Source: Eucommia ulmoides
Taxonomy: Eukaryota; Streptophyta; Magnoliopsida; Garryales; Eucommiaceae
Reading direction: 5' to 3'
Length of the DNA stretch: 64,000 nucleotides
Assembly (NCBI GenBank): GCA_016647705.1
Contig: CM028335.1
Coordinates: 4,893,501 to 4,957,500, forward strand
Shown one piece after another: positions 23,118 to 35,265 of the stretch. Under the pieces are notes generated by a model. The model saw only the letters and a program-made list of their open reading frames with translations, was not told the origin of the DNA and made no database searches. Every line of letters begins with the position of its first letter. Within the stretch, counting starts at the first letter, position 1. The translations under genes and the position numbers were made by a program.

Positions 23118-25766
23118 TGTTGATCATAAGATTTTGATAAACAATTAAATGCTGATATTTTTTGCGGAACTAATGTGTTTATTGAGTATTTCAGTTTAAA
23201 GAGTTTCAGACAATATCATGAAATAATTATAAAAGATACAGAGATAAAGCAGAAACAATAACATCATGAAGATATTGAGAAAAATGCTAAATGGATGCTA
23301 AAGACATTGACAAAGATGATGCATGTTAAGAGATCGGAGAATTTGAAGAACCTAGAGAAAATAATTCAGGTTAAATTTTTACTCTTAATGTATCCCGATT
23401 AGGATCACACATGAACAATATTTTTACAATTATGTTTTTTTTTTTATAAGATCCTAATTAAGTAACATATTTGCTCCTATGTGTAATTGAAGAAGAAATA
23501 TTGATTTAAGAAAAATAATTAATTAAAATTGAATTTAAGTGATAGTTGAGTTAACCGAGGAAAAAAATCAGTTAAAGGGGCAAAAACGTCAAAGAAAATA
23601 GATTAAAATTGAATTAAGGAAGAATTACAGTAGGGACCGATCAATTTATGGTGTTTAAGCGGTCGACTTATGAAAATTAGCTAAAGTCCCTAAATCTTCT
23701 AGTTGACAAGTAGGTCGACCCATGGCCAAAAGATGAACTTTTTAAATCGTTGGGTCGACAGAGAGGTCGACCTGTAAATGTCTCTGAATCATCCGGTTGA
23801 CAGATGTATAAGTGGAGGTCAACCTGTGGGCAAAGACATTTTGGCTTGGCTAGTATTCTTCATCAATCGGTTGACCGATGGGCAGAGGCCGGTCAACCGA
23901 CCATGCTGTTTCAGGTTTTGTGGAATTTTGGGATTTATTCAAAAATTAGTCGTTATTTGTTTACTTGATTTAGAGATCTTAGGGATATGGATATATTTAA
24001 GATATAATACTCCTATTTGAATATCTAGATAGATTTGGTACATGAAATTAAGATGTTTCTCAAATCGGTCCTTTTAATACTTCCTATTTTATCGATTTGT
24101 GTTTGAAAATTCTTTGAGGGACTAAATTGAATGTTTTGAAAGCTATAATTAAGTCAAATATACTAGGATTGAAAGAAATCAATATATGAGGTCTATAAAT
24201 GATTTTAAATGACATATCTTGTGGAAACTAGCCGTTATAGAGTTTGTTTCAAGTGACTTTATATAAACCTGCGGATTTCACATAATAGAGAGATAAGATA
24301 TCAAGAACTAAGTGTTCATGAGCTATTCTGGGAGTTATCATTCTATCAAGAACCTTGAGTTCGTGAGCATTCTGAGAGTCATCCTTTTAAGATTATATTG
24401 AGCAATTAATCGTGAGATTTTTTCTTGAGAAAAAGTGTTGTGAATTTTGGCGTCACCGATCTAAACTTTATCACAATTCAATCTTCATTCTTTCGGTGAT
24501 ATTCTGTTGAGATTGTTCCAAGATTTAATTTTTTGTTATTATTAGATATTATTTTGCCTGCTTGAATTTTTAGATATTGTGAAATCGTTTTCTGAACTTT
24601 AAATTGCATACAAATATTTTAAAATAATTTTTGGTAAAAATCTGATTATGTGCTTATTTGTGTGCTACTCATATATATTATAATCAAATTTTTATATTTT
24701 CCTGTTGAGATCATCCCAAGCATATTCTAAATTGAGTTTATTGTTATTATCGTTTACTTGGTTAATTGATTGTATGAGAAATCATTTTTCAACTTTGAAA
24801 ATATATAAAAAAATTAAAACGATTTGTGTGATAATCTGATTATGTTATCAATTTTGTGTTATCCGTATTATTTTTATAATCATATTTTTTATTTTTATTA
24901 CTTAATTCAATCACTTGTATCGGGACATTAATTGAGTTTAAATTGATTTGAGGTGGTAGAAGCTCCGAGTGGGAAGAACTTATCAATTTTATTGTAATTG
25001 GTAAGTTGTGTGTCAGATTAGATACTATGGGAATGTCTAATCAGGGGTAGCTTTGGGTTTCAATCTCTTCTGGTAAAGAGATTGAGGTTTGATCTTTACC
25101 TAAGTACAAAAATGTTAGGTTACTCTTTTCCCGTTGAAAAGAGCTTAGGTGTGATTCTTCCTAATTAGGATCAATTGTGAGTAATTTGTAAACGTTTCAT
25201 CCTTACCTGAGAAATGATAATTGGAGTGTTTCTGTGAGATTTAATTCTTAAGTCTAAGGCATAAAAAGAATTAGGCCATGATTTTCCTTATAATAGAATT
25301 ATGTTAATCTTTAACTTGTGAAAAAATAAGGTTATTCTTGAGCCTGAGAAAAAAAAGAGGTTATTCTTAAGCTTGGGAAAAATGAATTTGTAAAGGTTGA
25401 TTCTAAATTTGCGAAAAGAATCATTTTTGTGAGGGTTTTGTTTCTACCTATTTAAAGAAATCTTAGTGGTTTAGTGGGTGCGAATCTCCGTGGGGCTCGG
25501 AGGACTAGATTAGCCAAGATTAGCTTGGTGAACTAGGATATATCGTTGTGTACTGTATTGCTTATTTCCTTTACTTCATTTTGTGTTGTTTGGGTGTGCA
25601 CCTAGAGCTTATAACACTTATCCGCTACTATAAAGAGATAATAATTGATTTAAGATAAATTAATTAATTGATTAAATTAATTATTTGATTTTTGAAGTAT
25701 TATTATTTGGGTTAAATTTTATATCTACTCAATTCACCCCCTCTTGGGTAGCTTACTAGGACAACA
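23118..25766 (+). mobile_element. solo LTR inserted in Copia-2 pol (SIRE/Bianca-like copia?)
   Basis: 2649 bp, TGTTGATCATAAG to AGGACAACA. Flanks AGAAA (23113-23117) and GGAAA (25767-25771) are a 5-bp target duplication with one transition. The interrupted Copia-2 frame resumes across it: integrase C-terminal phrase [13 protein letters not shown] on the right, Ser/Pro-rich linker on the left. The end phrase CAATTCACCCCCTCTTGGG resembles U5 ends of large copia LTRs. A TATA-like TTTATATAAACC lies near 24260, and a cluster of GGTCGACC-like palindromes at 23640-23910. No coding sequence. Confidence 0.88.
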
Positions 25767-25771
25767 GGAAA

Positions 25772-26705
25772 GATCGTCTCATGGAAAATGACATGGCGAG
25801 AAATGAAAATGGAATTGGTGGTAAGGTCAAGACGTTTGTACCCTTTGTAGCCAAAAGGGTAACCAAGAAAGATGCAAGGACGACTACGTGGAGAGAACTT
25901 AGAGTGTTGGTTAAGTAATGTAAAGGCATAACATAGACAACCAAAGGCTCTAAGGTGAGTGTAAGAGGGAGATTTATGGGTTAAGAGCTCAAGAGGAGTT
26001 TTGTTGGCTAACAAAGGAGACGAAAGCCGATTAATCAAATAAACGGCAGTCAAAATATAATCCCCCCAATAACAAAGTGGCAAACTAGACTGAAAGGACA
26101 ATGCACGAGCGACATTAAGTATGTGCTGGTGTTTTCTTTCCAGAACAGAATTTTATTTAGGGGTCTCAACACAAGAGTGATAATGAACAACATCTTTAGA
26201 ATTAAAAAAATCAACAAGTTCAAGTTATGGGGCATTATCAGAATGAACAGCCTGAATAGAGATATGAAAATGGAAATCAAATTAAAGAATTTAGGAATGA
26301 TCGATTTGATATCGGATTTAGCACGCAACAGATACAACCACGTCGCTCAAGTGCAATCATCAACCGTCGTAAGAAAAGATTTGTGTCCCTCAGTAGTGGT
26401 AACATGAAATGGACCCCATATGTCAATATGAATCAAAACAAATGGCGTATCAGACAAGTGATTATGTACAATGAAGGACAATCATTTTTGCTTTGCCAAA
26501 GGACAAACAGGGTAATGAAAAAGAGTAGTATGGGAAGATAAAAGAAGCTGTAATTCTTTATTAAGCACATGAAGTTTGACAAAAGAAGAATGTGCAAGCC
26601 GTACATGCCAAAGATTGGGTTTGGACAAACGCAAACTAAGAGGAAAATTGAAAACAACGTTTGCATTACATAAAATACTTCCTAAATCAAGAACATAAAG
26701 ATTGT
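25772..26705 (-). pseudogene. Copia-2 integrase pseudogene
   Basis: Minus-strand pieces give, in order, LWHVRLAHSSF (zinc-finger histidines), PVCPLAKQKRLSF (cysteine region), HIDIWGPFHV (first catalytic Asp), AVHSDNAPEL (second Asp retained), and a degraded third region near 26130-26160 (ETPK, stop, [10 protein letters not shown], with the Glu retained). The C-terminal portion at 25712-26101 is open: [33 protein letters not shown] and [12 protein letters not shown]. Several stops break the frame. Integrase would insert element DNA into chromosomes. Confidence 0.9.
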
Positions 26706-26710
26706 TGTCT

Positions 26711-27208
26711 TGTAAGACTCGATCTTACATGTGTATATTTTTAATTGCATTTTAGAATATCTAGAAAATAATAAGACCTATTGTATCATTAAAATTTTAC
26801 TTTAAAATTTATAGGGGTCGTTGCTGCGATAGTTATAAAAATATATTTTGATAAATTTAGCAATCAATAGGTTAATTGAATTTGAATTTTCAAAATTTGG
26901 AGGGTGCTAATTGTTATTTTAAAGTGCCAATTTAACTTTGAATTTAAATGTTATTTTAAAATTTGAGTGGGGGTGTCTATCAAATTTGGATAAGGCTTTG
27001 GGTAAAACATATATATATACACACACACACATACATATGTTGTATGGACACGTGTTTGGTTTTTGGAAGACAAGGACAACAAGTCTTGAAAGCAAATTGA
27101 AAAAAAAAAAAAAAAAGGATGGACACTTGTGCTTCATGGAAGAGGGACGACCAAAAATAAAAACAAAAACAATTTATTAAGCCAAGAAATTTAAGGCAGT
27201 GAACTTTT

Positions 27209-27260
<52 letters not shown>

Positions 27261-28642
27261 GAGTTTCTTCATTTTTACACATTCTCTCTCTATGGAGACT
27301 CTCTTCCATCTTATGTAAGTTCTCTCTCTCTTCCTCCTTATTTATGTATTTTAGATATATATGAACATCTCTCTACCTATATGTATACGGATATATACAT
27401 ATATATGTATGTATATGTAAAAAAATGTGTACAGGTGGGATTTAGAGGTTTATAATTTATCTATATATATATAGAAATACTAAAATTGTGAAGATTTTTT
27501 AATTTAAAGTAAAAATAATAAATTTTACTAAAATGGTGTTTTTAATATTTCATTGACTAATAATATTGTTAAAAATCAGTTAATATTGGCTTAAGAAACT
27601 GAGTATTTAATTAAGAAATTTTGGGAATAGAAAAATTGTATTTTAGTGGTATGCATTTCACGCATCGCATTTTATATTTAGTTAAATTCTTAGTTTAGAC
27701 CCTATCGTTGTTAGATTCACAAGCGAGGCTGACACCGTCAGTGTTTCAACGGTAGCAAAGTAGTGCAAAAATCAAGGTGGGTGTATTGTCTTCTATGTAA
27801 ATTAACAAATTATATTTTTGTATAAATTATGAAAAGAAAAAAGTTTATTAAAATGGATTATTTTATAACGTTACGCGGATCAAGTAAATTTTTAAATATG
27901 GAAAGTAGTTTTTATTATCTAACTATATTATAGTTGTCTTCTCGTCAGGAGGGCATGTCCTACAAGATGTAGATATATGTTATTATTTGTCAGATAAGTC
28001 CTGCAGGGTGGTTACTCCTACCATTGAAGATATTAAATGACCCTAGCACTGATAGCCACCTTAGATGACATAGTAGTACAAGTTACGGTACCGTCGTAAC
28101 TCCCGATCGTGAGGTGAAATGATCATATGGCTAGTAGAAAAATATGTGTACGGTATTTTATTATATATCAAAATAATTTGATTTGTTAATTTGAATGTAT
28201 TTGTTCTATTGTGATGATAGCTGTGAAATTTTATTTTACCTCAGTGTGCGGCTATATTTATATTATGCTTTTAAATATGGTATTTGATAATTATATTTGA
28301 TCCATAAATTATTTTTATATTATGAAGATAGTACACCGATTAAATATTTGGTCGCAGGTACCTCAACTAGACATGGGTCTACTACTAACGTTAGATAGGG
28401 TCAGAGGGTGGTGCTGCTTTTGAGGCAGTCAGGGCAAGTGTTAGTATCGAAAGGTTAAACTTTTTAGTTTTGTGTCGGAATAGTCGGTTTGTATAACGAA
28501 CTGAATTTTTGAGTTCGTAAAATATATTATTAATTTTATTAGAGTAGCGCAGCGGAAGCGTGGTGATGGAGTAGTTTGTCTTTTGGCTCTATTTCTCCTT
28601 GGGAGAAACCTAGTGACGGCCCTGAAAAATTGGGTCATTACA
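26711..28642. mobile_element. solo LTR inserted in Copia-2 between protease and integrase
   Basis: 1932 bp, TGTAAGACTCG to GGGTCATTACA, with exact 5-bp target duplication TGTCT (26706-26710 and 28643-28647). The termini are partly complementary (TGTAAGACTCG versus GTAATGACCC), as in many Ty3 LTRs. It contains a long TA microsatellite (27210-27250), a CTCTCTC leader-like stretch after 27280, and no coding sequence. Confidence 0.9.
27210..27250. repeat. (TA)n microsatellite
   Basis: About 20 uninterrupted TA units within the solo LTR 26711-28642. Confidence 0.95.
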
Positions 28643-28647
28643 TGTCT

Positions 28648-29511
28648 CGTCTACCCTTCCCAATCATCTAGTCTTGAATAAAGTCCTGGATAACGCAAGA
28701 ATCGGAGAGAAAATTAACCGAACAATTGTGAGACTTAGTGAGAGAACTAATGCTTAATAGATTAAAACAAAACAAAGGAACATAAAAAAACATTGGAAAG
28801 AATCAGGGAACGTGATAAATGCACAAAATCAACATGAGTGATCGGGGTGGTGTGACCATTTGGAAGTGAAAGATAAGTGATGGATATAGGAGAATAAGAA
28901 AAAAATTAAGAGAGATCACAACAAATATGATGTGTGGCACTAGTGTCAATAATCCAGTATTTAGAAGATGGAGATGATAAAGAGGAAAGAGAAATATTAA
29001 TAGTGGAATTAGAAGTGGAAGGAGTTGAATGGGAAGACGGTAGAGGAGAATCTGAAGTAATAGCATTTTGGTGAAGTTGCGAACTCAAAAACGAGATCAG
29101 CTTGTGGCAATGATCTACCATGAGAGGTGGCGACGGACTAGACGAAGGAAAAGAACCGGCAGCAGTGGCCATGGCAGACATATGAGAAGCAAAAGCTGGA
29201 CAAGAATTAGGGGTGAAGGCTGTAACTGGGTTGAAGTTCGTTGGGTTGGATGAGATAATATGGAATGTGGGTTTGGGGCAGAAAAAATGGAGGAGTCATG
29301 GGCCGAAAGGAGAGGAAAAGAGTATGGGCTGGGATGCAAATCCGAAACAAAAGAATTATGGGCCTGGGGTAAATGGGCCGGAGGAGAATAGATGGGTTGT
29401 CCAACAAAAAATCAGGGCGGGTTTGGGTTGCGGGGTCCGGTGGTTTGTTGGGTCGGATTTTGGGTTTTAAACTGGTAGCCGGGTAGATATCCATGGAGCT
29501 TATAACAAATC
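28648..29511 (-). pseudogene. Copia-2 protease and end of gag
   Basis: On the minus strand CYKLHGYLPGYQFKTQ (about 29470-29510) is the tail of the Gag zinc knuckle region. A Pro/Ser/Asn-rich linker follows, then the protease active site YWIIDTSATHHICCDL (about 28906-28960). The usual DTGA/DSGA is DTSA, caused by a G-to-A change of the glycine codon. The frame breaks just after this. Confidence 0.88.
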
Positions 29512-29516
29512 GACAC

Positions 29517-31417
29517 TGTGGTGACCCGGTTTCCCAGGGCCGCTACTATGGTTTCTCCTATAGAGAATTTGTACCCAAAACAAATAACCGATAATTTATT
29601 ATTTGTAAATTCGAACAAATTTCATTTACTACGGCGACAAATTTCTTTTATACATATATTGACAACAATAATTAAAATTTATATTCAAAACAAAGTTGTT
29701 ATCCAACTCTCTATCAAATATAATAATCGATTTTATTTATATACCAATTTGATGTATACTATTTATCAATTTATAACCAAAACCGACTAGTCAAATCTTC
29801 TATATACCAATTTCAGTAAATTTTAAGCCGATTTTTCTACGGTAATATAATAATCCCGATTTAGATACGACCAAATAACCTATCATTGATTTTGATTTAA
29901 ATCCGTAAATTTTATTTATAATGGCGACAAAACTTATAATTTAATAATTTATAAAAACCGTATATTTAATAGTTCCAAAATTTAAAGATTTTATAAAACC
30001 AATCGACCAAATTTAACTTCTAGAAAATCCAATAGCTTTTTGAATACGTCGGTGACAGATAATTAATAATTCAATTTATTAAAATATTTTCAATTTACAA
30101 TCCAGTAGCAACTAATAATTACCGAACTCATAAATTTAAAACCGAGTTTCCAACATTTGATCAAATCCGATATTTTGAAACACTTGTATTAAAACCGAAT
30201 ATTCGATATTTTCAAAATAGAGAGATTTCACAACGACTATGATAATTATACTTATCGTTTTCTCCGATCACAACAATGAATAATAATTACAATTTTTACA
30301 AATCGAAATTTCAAATAAAAAATATCTCTTCATCGTTTTGTCCCAGCTGACCCTGCAACCAAAAACTATGGGGTTGTGAGCCAACGCTCAGTAGAACTTC
30401 AACCCCTCTAATACATGCATTTAAGTAATATAACACATAAACCACATTAACATGTTTGTCACATAAATTCCACATCATCCACTTTATTTCATGCAGGTTA
30501 AACAGGTAAAATGTCATAATGATTTACCAAATAATTTCATTATCACACCATGACCATGAGACAATTAAATACATATATTAGGAGACTTTAGAATTCTACC
30601 TGTTCTGACTCATCCGTTTGCCGCGAGATGGATTTATTAGATTTTATTGGGGTTGTTTGTGTAATTTTTGGTTTTCCCGTTTTTTTTTTCTCTTTCTTTT
30701 CCCGTTTCCTATTTTCTGTTCTATTTCTCGCCCATCACCGCTGCGGCGAAGGATCCACCGCCGCGGCGAACGCCACCCCGTTCCTTGCCCTACTCTGCTC
30801 ATTGGATTCTCACCGCCGCCCCTACCGCCTCGGCGACGGCTACCGCAACTGATCACACACACACAACACACGGTCGATTTTGTATTTGTTTCGGTTCTGC
30901 GTTGGGCTCCGCCAACGTCACTTTCTCTCTTGCTTTTGTTTTCTATTCTTTCAGTTCTCGCCGCCGACGTTCTCTCTCTCACTAACTCTCACTTCTTCTT
31001 CACCGACCATTGGCGACCAACAACCTGCTCATACCCCTACAACGGACGACCACACCCCAGACCGGAGCACACACACATACCCTTCGAAACACACACACCT
31101 ACAACCAAAACACACATACACACTTATCGGCGATGGCGACGATCATCTTTACACCCACGCCGTTAACACCCACTAGACTGATTAGCGCCGAACACACACA
31201 CACCACACGAAACACTCACCCCGGACGACTAATCGACACCAACTGCCCCTACACCGTCAGCTGCTAACTACCCACGCCACCAACCACCTTCACTGCTAGA
31301 GGAACGCCCACACCGATCAACACACACACACACACCCCGATTGCTCTCTCTTTTTGAAATTTGAAGACGACTCATACCCACATGAAGAACACGAACACAC
31401 GCACACAACCATCAATG

Positions 31418-31468
<51 letters not shown>

Positions 31469-31649
31469 CGCCGACGAACCTACGCTGGACTGCCTTCTCT
31501 CTCTCTCTTCGTTTCTGGATTTTTCTTCTCTTTTTTTTTTTTTTGCTGTAATGTGTATGAGTTTATATGTGTGTGTGTGTGTGTGTGTGTTAAAAAAGAG
31601 GCCCAAGCCCCATACCGACCTTACCTTTTTTATTTTTTATTTTTTTTAT

Positions 31650-31684
<35 letters not shown>

Positions 31685-31875
31685 TATTTTCAAATTACAT
31701 TAACCTCCCCCTAATTAAGAATTTGAAATCATTTTAGTCCAAAAATTTACAATTTGCATTTTGAAAATTTTTAATTAGCCCCTCAATTTTTAAATTAAAT
31801 TATAAATAACACAATCTACCTCATATTTTTCTAAATGTGTGAAAATGCGTCTTAAATAAAAATCAGGGTCTTATA
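29517..31875. mobile_element. solo LTR inserted in the Copia-2 gag zinc knuckle
   Basis: 2359 bp, TGTGGTGACCCGG to AGGGTCTTATA, with exact 5-bp target duplication GACAC (29512-29516 and 31876-31880). The host zinc knuckle CSHCGKLGHTVS is on the right and CYKLHGY on the left, so the site is certain. The LTR has a GC-rich, CT-rich leader-like part at 30660-31300, (AC)n at 31419-31465, (TG)n at 31568-31590 and (TA)n at 31651-31680. Frames in 30618-31714 are products of these simple repeats. Confidence 0.9.
31419..31465. repeat. (AC)n microsatellite
   Basis: About 23 AC units. Further shorter AC runs lie at 31060-31120 and 31320-31336, and a TG run at 31568-31590. Confidence 0.95.
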
Positions 31876-31880
31876 GACAC

Positions 31881-32660
31881 TGTGTGCCCTAATTTGCCAC
31901 AGTGAGAACACAGAGAGGTAGATCGGCTTTAATTCGAAGCGGCGACGGCGGCCATGGGAGAAGAACCAACTTGGAAAGCCATCGATTCATATGACAAAGT
32001 TGGAGATATGATAGATCATTGCCTTTTCTCTTGGATAACAAGATTGAAAGCTTTGCTAATGGATGGTAGAGGATCGTGCATGGGGATTTGAGCATGAACA
32101 GCTGCATAAGAGTCGTTGAGGCCCATGAGGAATTGTATAAGGTGATCTTGCTCCTGACAATCAGTCCAAAACTTCATGCCTCCACAAGTGCAAACGGGAA
32201 TCGGCTAAAAATCCTTCAATTCATCCCAAAGGATTTTCAGTTTGGTAAAATACTGATTAACGTTAAGAGATCCTTGAGAGATAGCAGGTAATTATTGTTT
32301 AAGTTGAAAAATAAGAGGAGCATTACTCTGGAGAAATTGAGTATGAAGATCGATCCACACTTCTTGGGCAGTAGTTATATAGAGGAGACTGTGTCTGATC
32401 TCCTTGTCGACAAAATTGAGTAGCTAGGAAAGAACCATACTATTGCAATGAGACCAAGGACCAGAAGATGGATCATCCGGCAGAGGCTGTGGAAGAGTGC
32501 CAGTAACAAATCCCAATTTGTTCTTGGCATTGAGAGCCGTAAGCATAACACGATTCCAAGTATTGTAATTTGAACCCGTAAGAACATGAGAAACTAAAGT
32601 CATTCTAGGATGATCACCACTGTGAAGGAAGTAAGGGCTATGGTGATTGTCCATGAAAGA
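31881..32660 (-). pseudogene. Copia-2 gag pseudogene, N-terminal part
   Basis: The start at 32654 opens MDNHHSPYFLHSGDHP, followed in an overlapping frame by LVSHVLTGSNYNTWNRVML and TALNAKNKLGFVTGTL, the standard copia Gag N-terminus. Frame changes follow. The downstream end is the zinc knuckle CSHCGKLGHTVS at about 31876-31912, cut there by the solo LTR 29517-31875. Confidence 0.9.
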
Positions 32661-32821
32661 AAAATCCTGATTAGGTTAAGTGGTAGTAGAAAAAGATAGA
32701 GAAGTGAGCGGCTGGAATTTGTTGTCAGTAGCGGTGGTTTGTTAATTACCACCATCACGAACCATGATTCATCAACAAAACTGTTGTTCTTCAGTAGGAA
32801 GTGAAATGATGAAGAAATTCA

Positions 32822-32831
32822 TCTGATACCA
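32822..32831 (-). other. Copia-2 primer-binding site (initiator Met tRNA)
   Basis: TGGTATCAGA on the minus strand, directly after the end of the 5' LTR. Confidence 0.85.
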
Positions 32832-33027
32832 TATTAAAAGATAAAGAGATGATAAAAAATTGAATGGAATGTGGAATTCTCATTGATTTGAATAAACATG
32901 AAGTTTACAATTTATGCTATAAATCAACAACTCTCAACAACTTGAAAACTAAAAATAACAAACTCAAAAAACTAACAAACTAAGTTGTTGATGGAAGGTT
33001 CTAGTGAACCATTGGTGATTTAAAATA
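32832..33027 (-). repeat. Copia-2 5' LTR
   Basis: 196 bp, pairs with 21049-21244. Minus-strand ends are TATTTTAAATC and CTTTTAATA. Confidence 0.93.
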
Positions 33028-33744
33028 AATCGCTCCATCGTCTTGCAGAAGCTATCGTGCCACCGTCTCGCCACTACCGCGCAATGAACTCCCGCCGAAA
33101 CACACCACCACATCTATCACCGTCTTGCCATCTTCAGGCCAGATCTGGGTTTGCTATACATGCTCCGCCCGTCAACTCCTTTACTTCCGCCATTGAAGCC
33201 TCTGCAATCACTCCGCCGCTAGCTCCCTCTCATTTCTGGTTCTTGCCGAAACAACCCTCTGTCTCTCTATTTCACCCTTTCTCTTTCCCAGTTCTCTCCT
33301 CTCTGTCTCTCACCAAATGACGCCCAAATCTGGCCGTCTTTGAATGAGATTTGGCCCATAGACGGCCAAATAGGGGTTTGCTATGCCGCTGCTTGTCAGC
33401 TCCTTTAACTTTTGCCCCTAGAGCCGCCGCAATCGTTCCACCCAATAGCTTTTTCTCTTAGTTTTGGAAAATTTATTGTGAAATTTAGTGTAAATGTTGA
33501 TTTTCTAGGTAATATTTTGATTTTTATTTGCTACAATATTTTGGCTGGGAATTGTGTGTGATTTTTTTTTAAATTATAGTGATGGTCGCGGTGGTGATAA
33601 AGAATTTTTAATGATGTGATAATAATTAATTTTTATTAGAGCTATTATGGTAATAGTGAATATTTATTGTGGTGGTAGTTGTAATGTCGAATATTTGCTG
33701 TTGGGTGACAGTGGTAAAAATGTTTGTTGTGTTGGTACTGGTAG
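33028..33744. other. host sequence: leader-like tract, then degenerate minisatellite
   Basis: 33040-33450 is CCGCC/CACCACC-rich with CCAGATCTGGG near 33140 and a duplicated phrase (GATCTGGGTTTGCTATAC at about 33143 and GGGGTTTGCTATGCC near 33372). 33560-33744 is a degenerate repeat of GTGGTGGTAGT...GAATATTTATTGT-like units of about 36 bp. It continues at 46040 on the far side of the Tat element. Confidence 0.65.
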
Positions 33745-34156
33745 TGACACTCTCCGATTTTTCGAAAAGAAAAGAATAGTAAATTTAAAATATTTTTTAC
33801 ATTTTTTTGGGAAATAAATGATGAGAGAGGTTTTTAATGTGTCTGTTTTCTCATAAAAAGTATTTAATCCAATTTTAGATTAGAAAAAGGAGTCGTCATC
33901 TAACATTGAATTTAAATGGTATGCTAGGTCACCATATATATTTTTTAAAAATGATTTAAAAAATGGCTTAAGCAATATTTTGACTCCAAAAGGCACAGTT
34001 TGACTAGAAATTTATTTTTTAAGAGTTCAGAGATTAGTTACGTTCGGGGAAGATGTTAGGCACCCCGAGACGCCTGTCTAAAGACAGTACCTTATCCAAT
34101 TAAGTCTAATCAAAATTTAATCCAAAAGTTTTATTCGGTTTTGAAATCTTTTTTTA

Positions 34157-34215
<59 letters not shown>

Positions 34216-35265
34216 AAATACAATACAGTACATAAAGTGCATAAAATAAAATTACATAAATAAAAGTGCGGAAAGACGCAGAACAAAAAAATTACATATA
34301 GAAAAATAAAAACACAGAAAGACGTAGAACAATAATAAATACAACAAAATAAAAGCGCAGAAAGACACAAAATAAAAAATAAATACAACAAAATAAAAGT
34401 ACGAAAAATGCGCAGAACAAAAAAATAAATACAGAAAAATAATTTTTTTTTTTTAAATATTCCCGTGAAATGTCCTGTTAAATTTTGTCCAATGTTTGGT
34501 CCATCATTTCAAACTGTTTAATGGCAAAAAATAAAAAATAAAATTGTAGTGGGAGAGTAGAAGAAAACTTACCTGGGCTTGGACGGTTTGTTCCTCTTTT
34601 CTGTTGTTTTTTTTTTTTTTTTTTTTAAATCAAAACCTGAGTTTCCTTTATTTATTTATTTTTGACCGAAAATCATAAAACCCAACCAAAAAGGAAAAAA
34701 TCTCTCACTTTCTCTCCCTAATCTATCTCACACGTTTAAAAATCTTTAAGTAAAAATCTTAAGATTCTTCCTACCAATCACCTTCCAAAAAAAAAATCTT
34801 CTCTTTTTCTCTCTAAAACTCTCAACCTCCATATCCTTCTCTCTAGAATTTTCTCAAAAAGTGAGCTCTCTCTCTTCTCTCCCAAAACTCTAGGCTCCAA
34901 AACCCCCCAAAAAATATAAACTCCTCTTTTCTCTCTCTTTAAAACTCTCGGCCCCTCCCCATTTCTCTCTACCAAGACCCAAAAAAAATCCTTTTTGTTG
35001 AGGGAATGGTTGTTTTTTATAGACAACCGTTCTTTTTTTTTTTTCTTTCCAATTTTAAGTATTTTTTTAACATATATAGAGAGGAAATGGGGGCTGTTAT
35101 AGCAATCCTTCCATGGGCTTAGGTTGGCTACACATGCAGCCACCCTTTTCAACCTTAGGGACTATAAAACGTGCAATCCTTTTTTTTAATTTTTTTTAAT
35201 AAAATAAAATAATAAATAAAGTAAAAAAAATAAAATTGCAGAACGGTTAAAATGTCGTGTCTACA
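33745..35265 (-). repeat. Tat element 3' LTR
   Basis: Minus-strand start TGTAGACACGACATTTT, end GAGTGTCA. It contains an (AT)n run (34159-34210) absent from the other LTR and a 45-50 bp tandem repeat (34250-34440). Confidence 0.93.
34250..34440. repeat. LTR minisatellite, about 4 units
   Basis: Units of the type AAAGCGCAGAAAGACGCAGA followed by ACAA(T)AAATACAACAAAAT. The matching array in the 5' LTR (44935-45175) has about five units. Confidence 0.8.

Larger units (their letters stand above)
21049..33027 (-). mobile_element. Ty1-copia element Copia-2, about 5.0 kb before three solo-LTR insertions
   Basis: Two 196-bp LTRs (21049-21244 and 32832-33027) bound the element. On the minus strand the right LTR is followed by primer-binding site TGGTATCAGA (32822-32831), and the left LTR is preceded by polypurine TTGAGGGGGAG (21245-21255). 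Between them are gag, protease, integrase, reverse transcriptase and RNase H in copia order on the minus strand, all broken. Subtracting three solo LTRs and their 5-bp duplications from 11979 bp leaves about 5024 bp, the normal copia size. The Gag (NYNTWNRVMLTALNAKNKLGF) and short LTR resemble the Ale/Retrofit group. No matching target duplication was found (AACCT versus AATCG). Confidence 0.93.

Noticed and set aside
30618..31714. Several frames up to 182 residues
   Set aside because: They lie inside the solo LTR 29517-31875 and consist largely of AC, TG and TA simple repeats.
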